Below, in pieces: positions 1 to 7,841 of a stretch of DNA of 12,898 nt. The stretch covers positions 1-12,898 of the forward strand of contig JBJFGY010000028.1 in the NCBI GenBank assembly GCA_051893155.1, read 5' to 3'. The notes beneath the pieces are model-generated. The model was not told the DNA's origin. It saw only the letters and a list, made by a program, of their open reading frames with translations, and did no database searches. The DNA is from UBA6448 sp051893155 (lineage in GTDB: Bacteria > Bacillota_I > Bacilli_A > RF39 > UBA660). Both the position numbers and the translations under genes were made by a program. Positions within the stretch are counted from its first letter, which is position 1. Every line of letters begins with the position of its first letter.

Positions 1-17
1 TTCCAATTTATATCTTT

Positions 18-45
18 CTATTAAAAAGTACTTGACTTTTAATAG
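18..45. repeat. Imperfect inverted repeat at the left edge
   Basis: The arms CTATTAAAAAGT (18-29) and ACTTTTAATAG (35-45) pair with one bulged A around a 5-nt loop. A partial third copy, CCTATTAAAA, follows at 54-63. No T-run follows on either strand, so this is not a clear terminator. Two promoter-like signals overlap it: TTGACT (32-37) with TATTAA (55-60) on the plus strand at 17-bp spacing, and a TATAAT on the minus strand at 64-69. Neither leads to a gene visible here. The rest of 1-105 shows no coding region. Confidence 0.35.
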
Positions 46-105
46 TTAGACTCCTATTAAAATTATACTAAATATTAAGGGAAAAAAATTCTTTTAAATT
101 TTTGC

Positions 106-134
106 AAAAAAGTAATGAAAAAATCATTACTTTT
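106..134 (-). terminator. Rho-independent terminator of the hisS-gatB operon
   Basis: On the minus strand AAAAGTAATGA pairs perfectly over 11 bp with TCATTACTTTT across a 5-T loop, and the stem runs into a T-tract. The 5' arm starts inside the last gatB codons and contains its TAA stop. This marks the end of the aminoacyl-tRNA synthetase/amidotransferase operon. Confidence 0.85.
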
Positions 135-1536
135 CTAAATACTTATGAATTATTTCTTTTGTAAGTATTGGATTAGCTTTTCCTTTAGTTTCTTTCATAA
201 CTTGGCCTACAAAGAAATCGAAAATATTTGTTCTACCATTTTGATATTCTACAACTTCTTTATTATGATTTTCAATAATTAATTTAATTATTTCATTTAA
301 ATATTCTTTATCACTTATTTGTTTATTTTCATTTGAAATAAAGTTTTTAGGTTCTTTTTTAGTTTCTAAAGACTTATAAAATATTTCTTTAGCTTGTTTT
401 GAAGAAATAATTCCTTCATTTTGTTTATCAACTATTTGTTTTAAATATTCTTCTTTTAAATAAAAATCTTTAATTGAAATATCTTTTTCATTAATATATG
501 AAGTAATTATACCATTAACATAATTTGCGGCCATATTTGGATTTATACCAATTTCAACACATTTTTCAAAATAGTTAGCAATATTTATATCTTTAACTAA
601 AATATTTGCATTATATTCATCAATTTTGTAAACACTCATATATTTTTCTTTACGAGGGTCTGCTAAAACAGGAATTGTTTCTTTAATTTCATTAATAAGC
701 TTTTGTGTAATAACAAATGGTGGAATATTTGGTTCAACAAAGTATTTATAATCAACTGCATCGGCTTTACTACGCATATGAATTGTTGTGCCAGTTTTTT
801 CATCAAATCTACGAGTTTCTTGAAAAAGTTCTTCATTATTTTCAAGGGCTAAAATTTGTCTTTTTTCTTCATATAAAATAGCATTTTTAACATTAGCAAG
901 TGAATTAACATTTTTTATTTCAACCTTTGGAGTAATAAAATTACCATTTTCATCTTGCAGGTTTACATTAACATCACATCTAATTTGACCTTTTTTAGTA
1001 TCAGCATCAGAAATATCAGTATATTTATAAATACGACACATTGTTTCTAAAAAAGCAATTGCTTCGTCTGCTGAATGCATACAAGGAGCAGTTACTACTT
1101 CAAGTAGAGGTACACCTGCCCTATTATAATCAATAAGCGAAAAACTAGTTAAATGATCAAGAGCGGCTGCATCTTCTTCAAGATGAATATCAAGTATTTC
1201 AACGTCAAATTTATTATTAACTCTTAAGCATCCATTAATTCCAACTGGTTTAGTATTTTGAGTTATTTGATAACCTTTTGGAAGGTCAGGATAATAATAA
1301 TTTTTACGATCAAAAAGCATTACATCAGCTATCTTACAATTTAAAATTAAAGCCATTTTAATTGCTTTTTTTACACATTCTAAATTTAGAGATGGCATAA
1401 AACCAGGAAATGCTAAATCTATTTCATTTACATTTACATTAGCTATTTTATTATAAATATTTGATGCTGGTGAAAAAACTTTAGTTTTGCTTTTCATCTC
1501 AGCATGCATTTCTAAACCTATAACTAATTTATACAT
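127..1536 (-). CDS. gatB: Asp-tRNA(Asn)/Glu-tRNA(Gln) amidotransferase subunit B
   Basis: GatB is the kinase/transamidase subunit of GatCAB. It binds misacylated Glu-tRNA(Gln) or Asp-tRNA(Asn), phosphorylates the side chain with ATP, and receives ammonia from GatA. At 469 residues it has normal length. Visible family motifs are the N-terminal VIGLEMHAEMKSKTKVFS, the YYYPDLPKGYQITQ segment, LEEDAAA followed by DYNRAGVPLLEVVT, and MRSKADAVDYKYFVEPNIPP. The C-terminal third is the helical YqeY-like tail that contacts tRNA and ends with GKANPILTKEIIHKYLEK. The start is supported by AAAGGAGG a few bases upstream. The ATG overlaps the 3' end of gatA by 8 nt, which suggests translational coupling. 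It is the last gene of the operon and its stop lies inside the terminator hairpin. Confidence 0.97.
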   Translation of the reverse strand: MYKLVIGLEMHAEMKSKTKVFSPASNIYNKIANVNVNEIDLAFPGFMPSLNLECVKKAIKMALILNCKIADVMLFDRKNYYYPDLPKGYQITQNTKPVGINGCLRVNNKFDVEILDIHLEEDAAALDHLTSFSLIDYNRAGVPLLEVVTAPCMHSADEAIAFLETMCRIYKYTDISDADTKKGQIRCDVNVNLQDENGNFITPKVEIKNVNSLANVKNAILYEEKRQILALENNEELFQETRRFDEKTGTTIHMRSKADAVDYKYFVEPNIPPFVITQKLINEIKETIPVLADPRKEKYMSVYKIDEYNANILVKDINIANYFEKCVEIGINPNMAANYVNGIITSYINEKDISIKDFYLKEEYLKQIVDKQNEGIISSKQAKEIFYKSLETKKEPKNFISNENKQISDKEYLNEIIKLIIENHNKEVVEYQNGRTNIFDFFVGQVMKETKGKANPILTKEIIHKYLEK

Positions 1537-2962
1537 TACTATCCTCCTTTAAAATGGATTCAATATTATTTGCAATTGAAAGCATCTCACCATCTTTTTT
1601 AAAGCCACTTGTAATATTTATTCCAACAGGCATATTATTTAGTTTATTATAAGGAATAGTAATTGAAGGATAACCACCAAAATTACCAATAACTAAATGA
1701 TTATCTAAAACATTTTCATTTTTGCCCATTTCATCTGTTGTATCTTCTATAAGTGGAGCAATATTACTTGCAGCAGGCATAATTAAACCATCATATTTTT
1801 TAAATAACTCATTAAATATATCTACTACAAGTCTTCTTGCTCTTTTAGCATTAATAAAATATTTTTCTTGATTTTCTTTTTGAAGGATAAATGATCCAAT
1901 TACAAATCTACGTTTAATTAATGATGAAAAGTTTTCTGTACGAAAATTTTTAATAATATCTATTGAATTATTACCATTTACCCGATGACCAAAACATATT
2001 CCTGTAAGATTTGAATCATTACTTGTTGCTTCCGCACATGAAATTGATGTATAAATAGGCTTTAAAGCATTTAAAATTGTTTCATCAATACTTCTTTCTT
2101 CTATCTCATAACCTTTTTCTTTTAACTTATTTAAAAGGCAAATAAAATCATCAATTATTTTCAAAGTATTTTCATCATTATATCTTGATTTATCAATTAC
2201 TTCCTTTATATAAAATAATTTTTTATGATTATGTTGACTTAAATAATCTACTAATTTTACATCATCCATATCTTTAATAGTAGTCATATCATTATCATCT
2301 GAACCTTTTATTGTATCAATTACAATTGCTGCATCTTTTACATTATTTGTTAAAACACCAATTGTATCAAGAGATGATGCAAAAGCAAAAAGTCCATACC
2401 TACTTACTAAACCATATGATGGCTTATAACCAACAACTCCAGTATAAGCCGCAGGTTTTCTAATAGAATCACCAGTATCTGTGCCAATAGCAAAAGGTAC
2501 AGTTTTCGTAGCAACAGCAACCGCACTTCCTGCAGATGATCCTGCTGTAATTCTATTAATATCAAAAGGATTTCGAACAATACCCGTATTACCAGTAAGT
2601 CCTGTTCCACCCATAGCTAGTTCGTCCATATTAGTTTTTCCAATCATTACTGCACCAGCATCTTGTAATTTTTTATATATAGTCGCATCATAAATAGGAA
2701 CATAATCTTTTAAAGTATTAGAACATGCTGTTGTTCTTATTCCTCTTGTAGATATATTATCTTTCATAGCATATGGAATTCCAGATAAAATGTTATCTGT
2801 AACCTGACAATCTTTTGCCTCAAGTAATAAGTTAAAAGCATTACAATCTTGATTAATTTTTTTAGCCTCTGAAAGTGAATAATTAATTAAATCTTTTGAA
2901 GTATATTTTTTATTTAATAAATCTTCATGAATATCATCAATATTTTTATCAAAATAATTCAT
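1529..2962 (-). CDS. gatA: Asp-tRNA(Asn)/Glu-tRNA(Gln) amidotransferase subunit A (glutaminase)
   Basis: GatA is the amidase-signature subunit that hydrolyses glutamine and channels ammonia to GatB. Its 477 residues are normal for the family. The Ser-cisSer-Lys triad can be placed as K67 (in GIPYAMKDNIS), S142 (in AGSSAGSA) and S166. The 75- and 24-residue spacings equal those of the Staphylococcus aureus enzyme as I recall them. The segment VGYKPSYGLVSRYGLFAFAS is typical. One oddity is that the usual DTGGSIR around the nucleophile reads DTGDSIR, so an Asp precedes S166. The rest is intact, so I expect an active enzyme. The start ATG shares one base with the gatC stop (TAATG), with a purine-rich AAGGTGG upstream. 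The gene lies between gatC and gatB in the usual CAB order. Confidence 0.97.
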   Translation of the reverse strand: MNYFDKNIDDIHEDLLNKKYTSKDLINYSLSEAKKINQDCNAFNLLLEAKDCQVTDNILSGIPYAMKDNISTRGIRTTACSNTLKDYVPIYDATIYKKLQDAGAVMIGKTNMDELAMGGTGLTGNTGIVRNPFDINRITAGSSAGSAVAVATKTVPFAIGTDTGDSIRKPAAYTGVVGYKPSYGLVSRYGLFAFASSLDTIGVLTNNVKDAAIVIDTIKGSDDNDMTTIKDMDDVKLVDYLSQHNHKKLFYIKEVIDKSRYNDENTLKIIDDFICLLNKLKEKGYEIEERSIDETILNALKPIYTSISCAEATSNDSNLTGICFGHRVNGNNSIDIIKNFRTENFSSLIKRRFVIGSFILQKENQEKYFINAKRARRLVVDIFNELFKKYDGLIMPAASNIAPLIEDTTDEMGKNENVLDNHLVIGNFGGYPSITIPYNKLNNMPVGINITSGFKKDGEMLSIANNIESILKEDSNV

Positions 2963-3252
2963 TATTCCACCACCTTTGGAACTTCAACTTCTCTATCAAT
3001 ATATTTATCACAATTAGCTAAAGTCTTATCAATATCAATCATTCTTTCTTCATTACCATCTCGTAATAAATTAATTTCATAGTCTTGAGGAAAATGAGCA
3101 GGATTAATATTTTCTAATCCTTTTATTTCATTTATTTTTTCCATATTTTGATTTATAACATCAAATTCTTTTAAAAGAGTATTAACTTCTTCATCACTTA
3201 GACCAATTAATAATTTATCAGCATAATCAAGTATTAACTCCTTAGTAAACAT
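2962..3252 (-). CDS. gatC: Asp-tRNA(Asn)/Glu-tRNA(Gln) amidotransferase subunit C
   Basis: GatC is the small belt-like subunit that wraps around GatA and stabilises the GatA-GatB contact. At 96 residues it has normal length. The N-terminal helix (IGLSDEEVNTLLKEFDVI), the middle INPAHFPQ with the following LLRDG stretch, and the C-terminal VPKVVE all match the family plan. The start ATG overlaps the aspS stop by one base (TAATG), and GGAGG lies just upstream inside aspS. It shares one base with gatA downstream. The tight overlaps suggest the Gat subunits are made in matched amounts. The short, divergent family lowers certainty only slightly, because the context is decisive. Confidence 0.95.
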   Translation of the reverse strand: MFTKELILDYADKLLIGLSDEEVNTLLKEFDVINQNMEKINEIKGLENINPAHFPQDYEINLLRDGNEERMIDIDKTLANCDKYIDREVEVPKVVE

Positions 3253-4997
3253 TATTTTTCCTCCGCTATTGTAATACCAAGTTCTTTTAGTTGTTTATCA
3301 GTAAGTGTATTTGGGCTTCCCATAAGAAGATCCATACCAGATACATTAGGTGGAAATACTTGAACTTCTCTTAAATTTTCTTCACCAGTAAGTAGCATTA
3401 CAATTCTATCAATTCCTGGAGCCATACCAGCATGAGGAGGAGCACCAAAAGTAAAGGCAGTATAAAGACTTCTAAATTTATCTTTAACCACATCTTCACT
3501 ATATCCTGCAATTTCAAATGCTTTTTTCATTATCTCAATATCATGATTTCTTACTGCACCTGAAGCCATTTCATTACCGTTACATACAAAGTCATATTGA
3601 TATGCAAGAATATCACCAGGATTTTTATTTTCTAAACTATCAAAGCCACCTTGAGGCATACTAAATGGATTATGACCAAAATCCCATTTTTTATCATCTT
3701 CATTATATTCAAAAAATGGAAAATCATTAACAATACAAAATTCATATCTATTATGATCAATTAAATTTAATTCCTCTCCTAAAAGATTACGAAGAAGTCC
3801 AGCAATCTTAATAATATGTTCATCACCTGCAAGAAGGAAAATTACATCACCATTATTTGGTTTTAATCTATTTACAAGATTTTCTTTTTCTTCAGTACTT
3901 AAAAATTTTAAAATTGCGCTATTTAATTCATTATTTTCATGTACCTTGATATAAGCAAGACCACTACCACCTTTACTTTTTACAAAGTCTTCAAGTTTTT
4001 TATACCAAGAATTACTTTTATCAACATTTTCACATTTAATTACTCTAACAATTTTTCCTTTAAACCCATTAAAACTACTATTTTCAAAAATATCTGATAC
4101 ATCTTCAATAATAAGTGGATTTCTTAAATCTGGTTTATCAGATCCATATTTAAGCATTGCATCTTTATATGCTATTCTTCTAAAAGGTCTTGGTGAAACA
4201 TATTTATCAGAAAAATGAGTAAAAGTATTATAAAATACTGTTTCTCCTACTTCATAAACATCTTCATCAGTGGCAAAACTCATTTCAAAGTCTAATTGAT
4301 AAAATTCAAGAGTTCTATCTGCGCGACAATCTTCATCACGAAAACATGGTGCAATTTGAAAATAACGATTAAATCCAGAAACCATTAATAATTGTTTATA
4401 TATTTGAGGTGCTTGAGGAAGTGCATAAAACTTGCCATGATAATTTCTTGATGGAATAACAAAGTCTCTTGCTCCTTCTGGAGATGATCCCGTAATTATC
4501 GGAGTAGTTATTTCCGTAAATTCCATATCTTTCATTGTTTTACGAATAAAATCTATAACTTTAGTTCTAAAAACTATTTTATCATGTACTAAAGGATTTC
4601 TTAAATCCAAATAACGATATTTAAGTCTTGTTTCTTCATTAGCATCTTTACTACGAGCTATTTCAAATGGTAAAGTATTTTGACATTTGCCTAATATTTC
4701 AATACTTTCAAGTAATACTTCAACTTTACCTGTTTTCATATTTGGATTTACATTACCACTTCTTTTTTGAACAGTTCCAGTAATTGATGCCGTACTTTCT
4801 CTAGTAATTCCTTCGAAAAGAGATACATCTTCACTTATAACTTGAATAATACCAGTTTCATCTCTTAACGTGATAAAAACTAAACTTCCTAAATTTCTTA
4901 TGGAATTAATCCAACCAGCAATTTTTACTTTTTTTCCTACATCATCAATTGTTATATTACCACAATAGATATTTCGGTATTTATTATTACTATTCAT
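3252..4997 (-). CDS. aspS: Aspartyl-tRNA synthetase, bacterial type
   Basis: This is a class IIb synthetase that charges tRNA with aspartate in the cytoplasm. I start it at the ATG at 4997 (581 residues). That ATG follows AAAGGAAG by 6 nt, just after the asnS stop. An upstream in-frame GTG at 5021 would add 8 residues but has no ribosome binding site and lies inside asnS. The layout is an N-terminal OB-fold (about 1-105), catalytic core with motif 2 FRDEDCRADR (219-228), the bacterial GAD insertion (about 295-400), and motif 3 GAPPHAGMAPGIDR (518-531) with its invariant Arg. In the anticodon domain RNLGSLVF resembles the discriminating E. coli form (RRDLGSLIF) rather than the His-Gly seen in non-discriminating enzymes. 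With asnS next door it is therefore probably tRNA(Asp)-specific. That specificity is inference. Confidence 0.96.
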   Translation of the reverse strand: MNSNNKYRNIYCGNITIDDVGKKVKIAGWINSIRNLGSLVFITLRDETGIIQVISEDVSLFEGITRESTASITGTVQKRSGNVNPNMKTGKVEVLLESIEILGKCQNTLPFEIARSKDANEETRLKYRYLDLRNPLVHDKIVFRTKVIDFIRKTMKDMEFTEITTPIITGSSPEGARDFVIPSRNYHGKFYALPQAPQIYKQLLMVSGFNRYFQIAPCFRDEDCRADRTLEFYQLDFEMSFATDEDVYEVGETVFYNTFTHFSDKYVSPRPFRRIAYKDAMLKYGSDKPDLRNPLIIEDVSDIFENSSFNGFKGKIVRVIKCENVDKSNSWYKKLEDFVKSKGGSGLAYIKVHENNELNSAILKFLSTEEKENLVNRLKPNNGDVIFLLAGDEHIIKIAGLLRNLLGEELNLIDHNRYEFCIVNDFPFFEYNEDDKKWDFGHNPFSMPQGGFDSLENKNPGDILAYQYDFVCNGNEMASGAVRNHDIEIMKKAFEIAGYSEDVVKDKFRSLYTAFTFGAPPHAGMAPGIDRIVMLLTGEENLREVQVFPPNVSGMDLLMGSPNTLTDKQLKELGITIAEEK

Positions 4998-5010
4998 AAT
5001 TACTTCCTTT

Positions 5011-6372
5011 CTAAAATTCACAATTTTTTGTAGTTCTTGGATATAAAATTACATCACGTATATTATCAACGCCTGTAAGATATATTAATAATCTTTCAAA
5101 ACCCATTCCAAATCCAGAATGAACACATGAACCAAATTTTCTTAAATTTAAGTACCACTGCATTGAATTTGTATCCATATTAAGTTCTTTCATTCTATTT
5201 AAAAGTTTATCATAATTTTCTTCTCTTTGACTACCACCCATAAGTTCTCCAGCTTCTGGAACTTCAAGGTCTACAGCGGCAACAGTTTTTCCATCATCAT
5301 TTTGTTTCATATAAAATGCTTTGATATCTTTTGGCCAATTATAAATAAATACAGGGCCATTAAAATATTCTGTAATATATTTTTCATGTTCTTTTGCAAT
5401 ATCTTCCCCATATTTTGGTTCAAATTCAAATTTTTTACCGCTTTCAAGAAGCAAATTAATACATTCTTCATGAGTAATTCTAGTAAATTTAGAACTAACT
5501 AATTTCTCAAGTTTATTTATTAAACCTTTTTCAACAAAACTATCTAAAAATTTCATTTCATCTTTTGCATTATCAAGAACATATTTTACAACATACTTCA
5601 GCATATCTTCCATAATTGTCATATCTTCATTTAGATCTGCAAAAGCAATTTCTGGTTCTATCATCCAAAATTCTGCAGCATGAGTTTTAGTATTGCTTTC
5701 CTCTGCTCTAAAAGTTGGACCAAATGTATAAACTTTTTTATATGCAAGTGCACATGTTTCAGCTTGTAATTGACCAGATACAGTTAAAGATGTTTTCTTA
5801 CCAAAAAAATCTTTTGAATAATCAATTTTTTTATTATTTTCTATATCAAGTGTTGTAACTTGAAACATTTGACCAGCACCTTCACAGTCACTCGCAGTAA
5901 TTATTGGTGTATGAATATAAACATAATTATTCTTTTGAAAATAACTATTAATAGCATATGCTGCTACACTTCTAACTCTAAATACGGCAGTAAAAAGATT
6001 TGTTCTAGGTCTTAAATAGGCTTGCTCTCTTAAAAACTCGCGAGTATGTCTTTTGGGCTGAATTGGGTAGTCTTCTGGACAAGATGATAATATTTCAATA
6101 CTCCTTGCTTTAATTTCATAATCATCTTTTCCTTCAGATGGTACAATTACGCCACTAACTTTAATTGCAGATCCTACTAATAAATGTGAAACACTCTCAA
6201 AATTATCAATTTTTTTATCATAAAATACTTGAATCCCATTTTGAGTTGTTCCATCATTAAATGAAATAAATCCAAACTCTTTCTGAGGGCGATGGTTTTT
6301 AATCCAACCACATATATTAATTTCTTTATTTTCAAATTCTTTTATATTTTTTATTAAATTAATTAAATCCAT
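5011..6372 (-). CDS. asnS: Asparaginyl-tRNA synthetase
   Basis: This class IIb synthetase charges tRNA(Asn) directly with asparagine. At 453 residues it is within the normal range. An OB-fold anticodon-binding domain (about 1-100, with GWIKNHRPQKEFGFISFNDG) precedes the catalytic core. Motif 2 reads FGPTFRAEESNTKTHAAEFW (217-236), where EFW is characteristic of AsnRS rather than AspRS. Motif 3 is GFGMGFERLLIYLTG (420-434) with the invariant R427, and the protein ends NCEF as in close homologues. Its ATG directly abuts the hisS TAA. The ribosome binding site AGGAGTGAT is inside the last hisS codons. Its presence beside gatCAB means the cell need not make Asn-tRNA by transamidation, which points GatCAB toward Gln-tRNA(Gln). 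Confidence 0.96.
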   Translation of the reverse strand: MDLINLIKNIKEFENKEINICGWIKNHRPQKEFGFISFNDGTTQNGIQVFYDKKIDNFESVSHLLVGSAIKVSGVIVPSEGKDDYEIKARSIEILSSCPEDYPIQPKRHTREFLREQAYLRPRTNLFTAVFRVRSVAAYAINSYFQKNNYVYIHTPIITASDCEGAGQMFQVTTLDIENNKKIDYSKDFFGKKTSLTVSGQLQAETCALAYKKVYTFGPTFRAEESNTKTHAAEFWMIEPEIAFADLNEDMTIMEDMLKYVVKYVLDNAKDEMKFLDSFVEKGLINKLEKLVSSKFTRITHEECINLLLESGKKFEFEPKYGEDIAKEHEKYITEYFNGPVFIYNWPKDIKAFYMKQNDDGKTVAAVDLEVPEAGELMGGSQREENYDKLLNRMKELNMDTNSMQWYLNLRKFGSCVHSGFGMGFERLLIYLTGVDNIRDVILYPRTTKNCEF

Positions 6373-7605
6373 TTATATCACTCCTAAAATATAATCAATT
6401 ATTTCATCTTCGGGAATTTTTACTTCTTCCTTTGTAATATTATCTTTTACAGTAATTAAACCTTTAGATAAATCTTCACTATTTAAAATAATTAATATTT
6501 TTGCTTTCATATTATCAGCTTCTTTAAATTGTGCTTTTAAACTTTTATTCATATAATTTGTATCACATACGATATTATTAAGTCGTAAATCTTGTAATAA
6601 TATATTTGCTTTATATTTTTCTTCATCATTTACATGCATTATATAAACATCTATATCTTCATTAATATTATCTTCCATTACATTAATAATTCTTTCAATT
6701 CCACATGCAAAGCCAACACAAGGAACTTCTGGACCACCTAATGCTGAAACTAAATGGTTATACCTTCCACCACCACCAAGAGCAAGTGATTCATTAAGTT
6801 TAAGTTCATAAACCATATAATCATAATAATCTAAACCTCTTACTAAATTATTATCAATCTCATAATCCACATCAAGATAATCTAAATAATTTAATATTTG
6901 TTTAAATCTTTCTGTACTTTCTTTATTTAAATAATCACTAATTATTGGAGCATTTTTTAATATTTCACTTTCAGAGTCTACTTTACAATCAAGTATTCTT
7001 AAAGGATTAGTTTTAATTCTTTTTTGACAATCCTCACATAAATCATTAATATGATTATTTAAATACTTAACTAAAATTTTTTTATAATTTTCTCTATCTT
7101 CAGGTGAACCTAAATTATTTATTTTAACTGTTACATCAAGTCCTAATTCTTTTAATATATTATATGAAAGTGATATAACTTCAGCATCTAAAAGTGGATT
7201 ATCACTACCCATTGCTTCAACACCAAATTGGGTAAATTCACGATTTCTCCCAAGTCCTGGTCTTTCATAACGATACATTGTCCCAATATAATATTTTTTT
7301 ACAACACTAGTTTGATTACCATATAATTTATCTTCAATAAAATTTCTAACAACCCCAGCAGTTCCTTCGGGTCTTAATGTGTAATTTCTTCCACCTCGAT
7401 CAGAAAAGTCATAAGTTTCTTTTTGAACTATATCACTTGAATTTCCTACACTTCTTTTAAATAACTCAGTACTTTCAAATAAAGGTGTTCTAATAAACTT
7501 ATAATTATAAATTTTTGCATAAGCATTTACTATATCTATTATTTTTTGATATTTTTGAGCATCAACTCCAGTTAAATCATAACATCCTTTTGGTTTTGTA
7601 ATCAT
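6373..7605 (-). CDS. hisS: Histidyl-tRNA synthetase
   Basis: This class IIa synthetase charges tRNA(His). Its 410 residues are close to the usual 420. The N-terminal catalytic core shows motif 2 YRYERPGLGRNREFTQFGVE (111-130), the HisRS-specific LVRGLDYY (254-261), GGGGRYNHLV, and motif 3 GFACGIER (298-305). A Cys cluster, CEDC with LDCK (about 190-208), is also common in the family. The final 90 residues form the alpha/beta anticodon-binding domain. The usual LDYYxxTVFE reads LDYYDYMVYE, replacing a commonly conserved Thr with Met at 264. The start is backed by AAGGAGG and follows a T-box leader. It is the first gene of the six-gene operon. hisS-aspS pairs under T-box control are known in Bacilli; here asnS has been added between them. 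Confidence 0.96.
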   Translation of the reverse strand: MITKPKGCYDLTGVDAQKYQKIIDIVNAYAKIYNYKFIRTPLFESTELFKRSVGNSSDIVQKETYDFSDRGGRNYTLRPEGTAGVVRNFIEDKLYGNQTSVVKKYYIGTMYRYERPGLGRNREFTQFGVEAMGSDNPLLDAEVISLSYNILKELGLDVTVKINNLGSPEDRENYKKILVKYLNNHINDLCEDCQKRIKTNPLRILDCKVDSESEILKNAPIISDYLNKESTERFKQILNYLDYLDVDYEIDNNLVRGLDYYDYMVYELKLNESLALGGGGRYNHLVSALGGPEVPCVGFACGIERIINVMEDNINEDIDVYIMHVNDEEKYKANILLQDLRLNNIVCDTNYMNKSLKAQFKEADNMKAKILIILNSEDLSKGLITVKDNITKEEVKIPEDEIIDYILGVI

Positions 7606-7624
7606 TTTTATCCTCCTTCTTATT

Positions 7625-7758
7625 AAAAAAACCTAGATTACATAAGGGCAGAAAAAATTCCACGGTGCCACCTTATTTCTAGGTCTTTATTATTTATCGC
7701 TTTAAGCGTTTCTATGTTAATAAAAGTTTGTCAGGCTTTCCATAGAAAAAATTATTAC
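7625..7758 (-). promoter_or_regulatory. T-box riboswitch leader of the hisS operon, probably tRNA(Asn)-responsive
   Basis: On the minus strand, AGGTGGCACCGTGG (7673-7660) matches the T-box consensus (AGGGTGGnACCGCGG) and CTGCCCTTATG follows as the antiterminator's 3' side. A terminator forms from ACCTAGA...ATAAGG (from 7684) with CCTTAT...TCTAGGT, ending in a T-run at 7631-7625. The bulge UGGC should pair with a tRNA end G-CCA, fitting G73 tRNAs (Asn, Asp, Glu) and not tRNA(His), which has C73. Upstream, TTTCTATG (7748-7741) pairs with CATAGAAA (7716-7709) as a short Stem I. Its 3' loop edge carries AAC (Asn), overlapping CAT (His) by one base, and each is followed by A. A small hairpin, CGCT-TAA-AGCG, sits at the Stem III position. 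The T-box call is firm; the specifier is inferred. Confidence 0.88.
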
Positions 7759-7764
7759 TTTTTT

Positions 7765-7793
7765 AATATAACATAAAATACATAAAATTGCTA
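7765..7793 (-). promoter_or_regulatory. Candidate promoter of the hisS-gatB operon
   Basis: TAGCAA (7793-7788) and TATATT (7770-7765) lie 17 bp apart on the minus strand, and the -10 is preceded by TGT, an extended -10 element. The predicted start near 7758 places the whole T-box inside the transcript. The -35 box is imperfect, and TTGCAA a little further upstream is an alternative. Confidence 0.5.
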
Positions 7794-7803
7794 TAAAAAA
7801 TTG

Positions 7804-7841
7804 CAAATAAAAAGCTTATTAACTGATTAATTTATAAGCTT
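7804..7841 (-). terminator. Rho-independent terminator of cvpA-trxA
   Basis: On the minus strand AAGCTTAT pairs with ATAAGCTT (8 bp) around a 14-nt loop that contains the trxA stop codon, followed by the T-rich TTTATTT. It separates trxA from the hisS promoter immediately downstream. The stem is A/T-rich, so termination strength is uncertain. Confidence 0.7.

Noticed and set aside
663..845. Second minus-strand open frame inside gatB.
   Set aside because: It is Lys/Leu-rich, embedded in a conserved gene in another frame, and has no independent support. The same holds for 2407-2610 inside gatA.
2481..2693. Open frame on the plus strand opposite gatA.
   Set aside because: It lies antisense to the conserved amidase core, has no ribosome binding site, and its sequence is a shadow of gatA codons.
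5227..5502. Phe-rich open frame on the plus strand opposite asnS.
   Set aside because: Its composition mirrors the Lys/Glu codons of asnS and it has no start signal, so it is a shadow frame.
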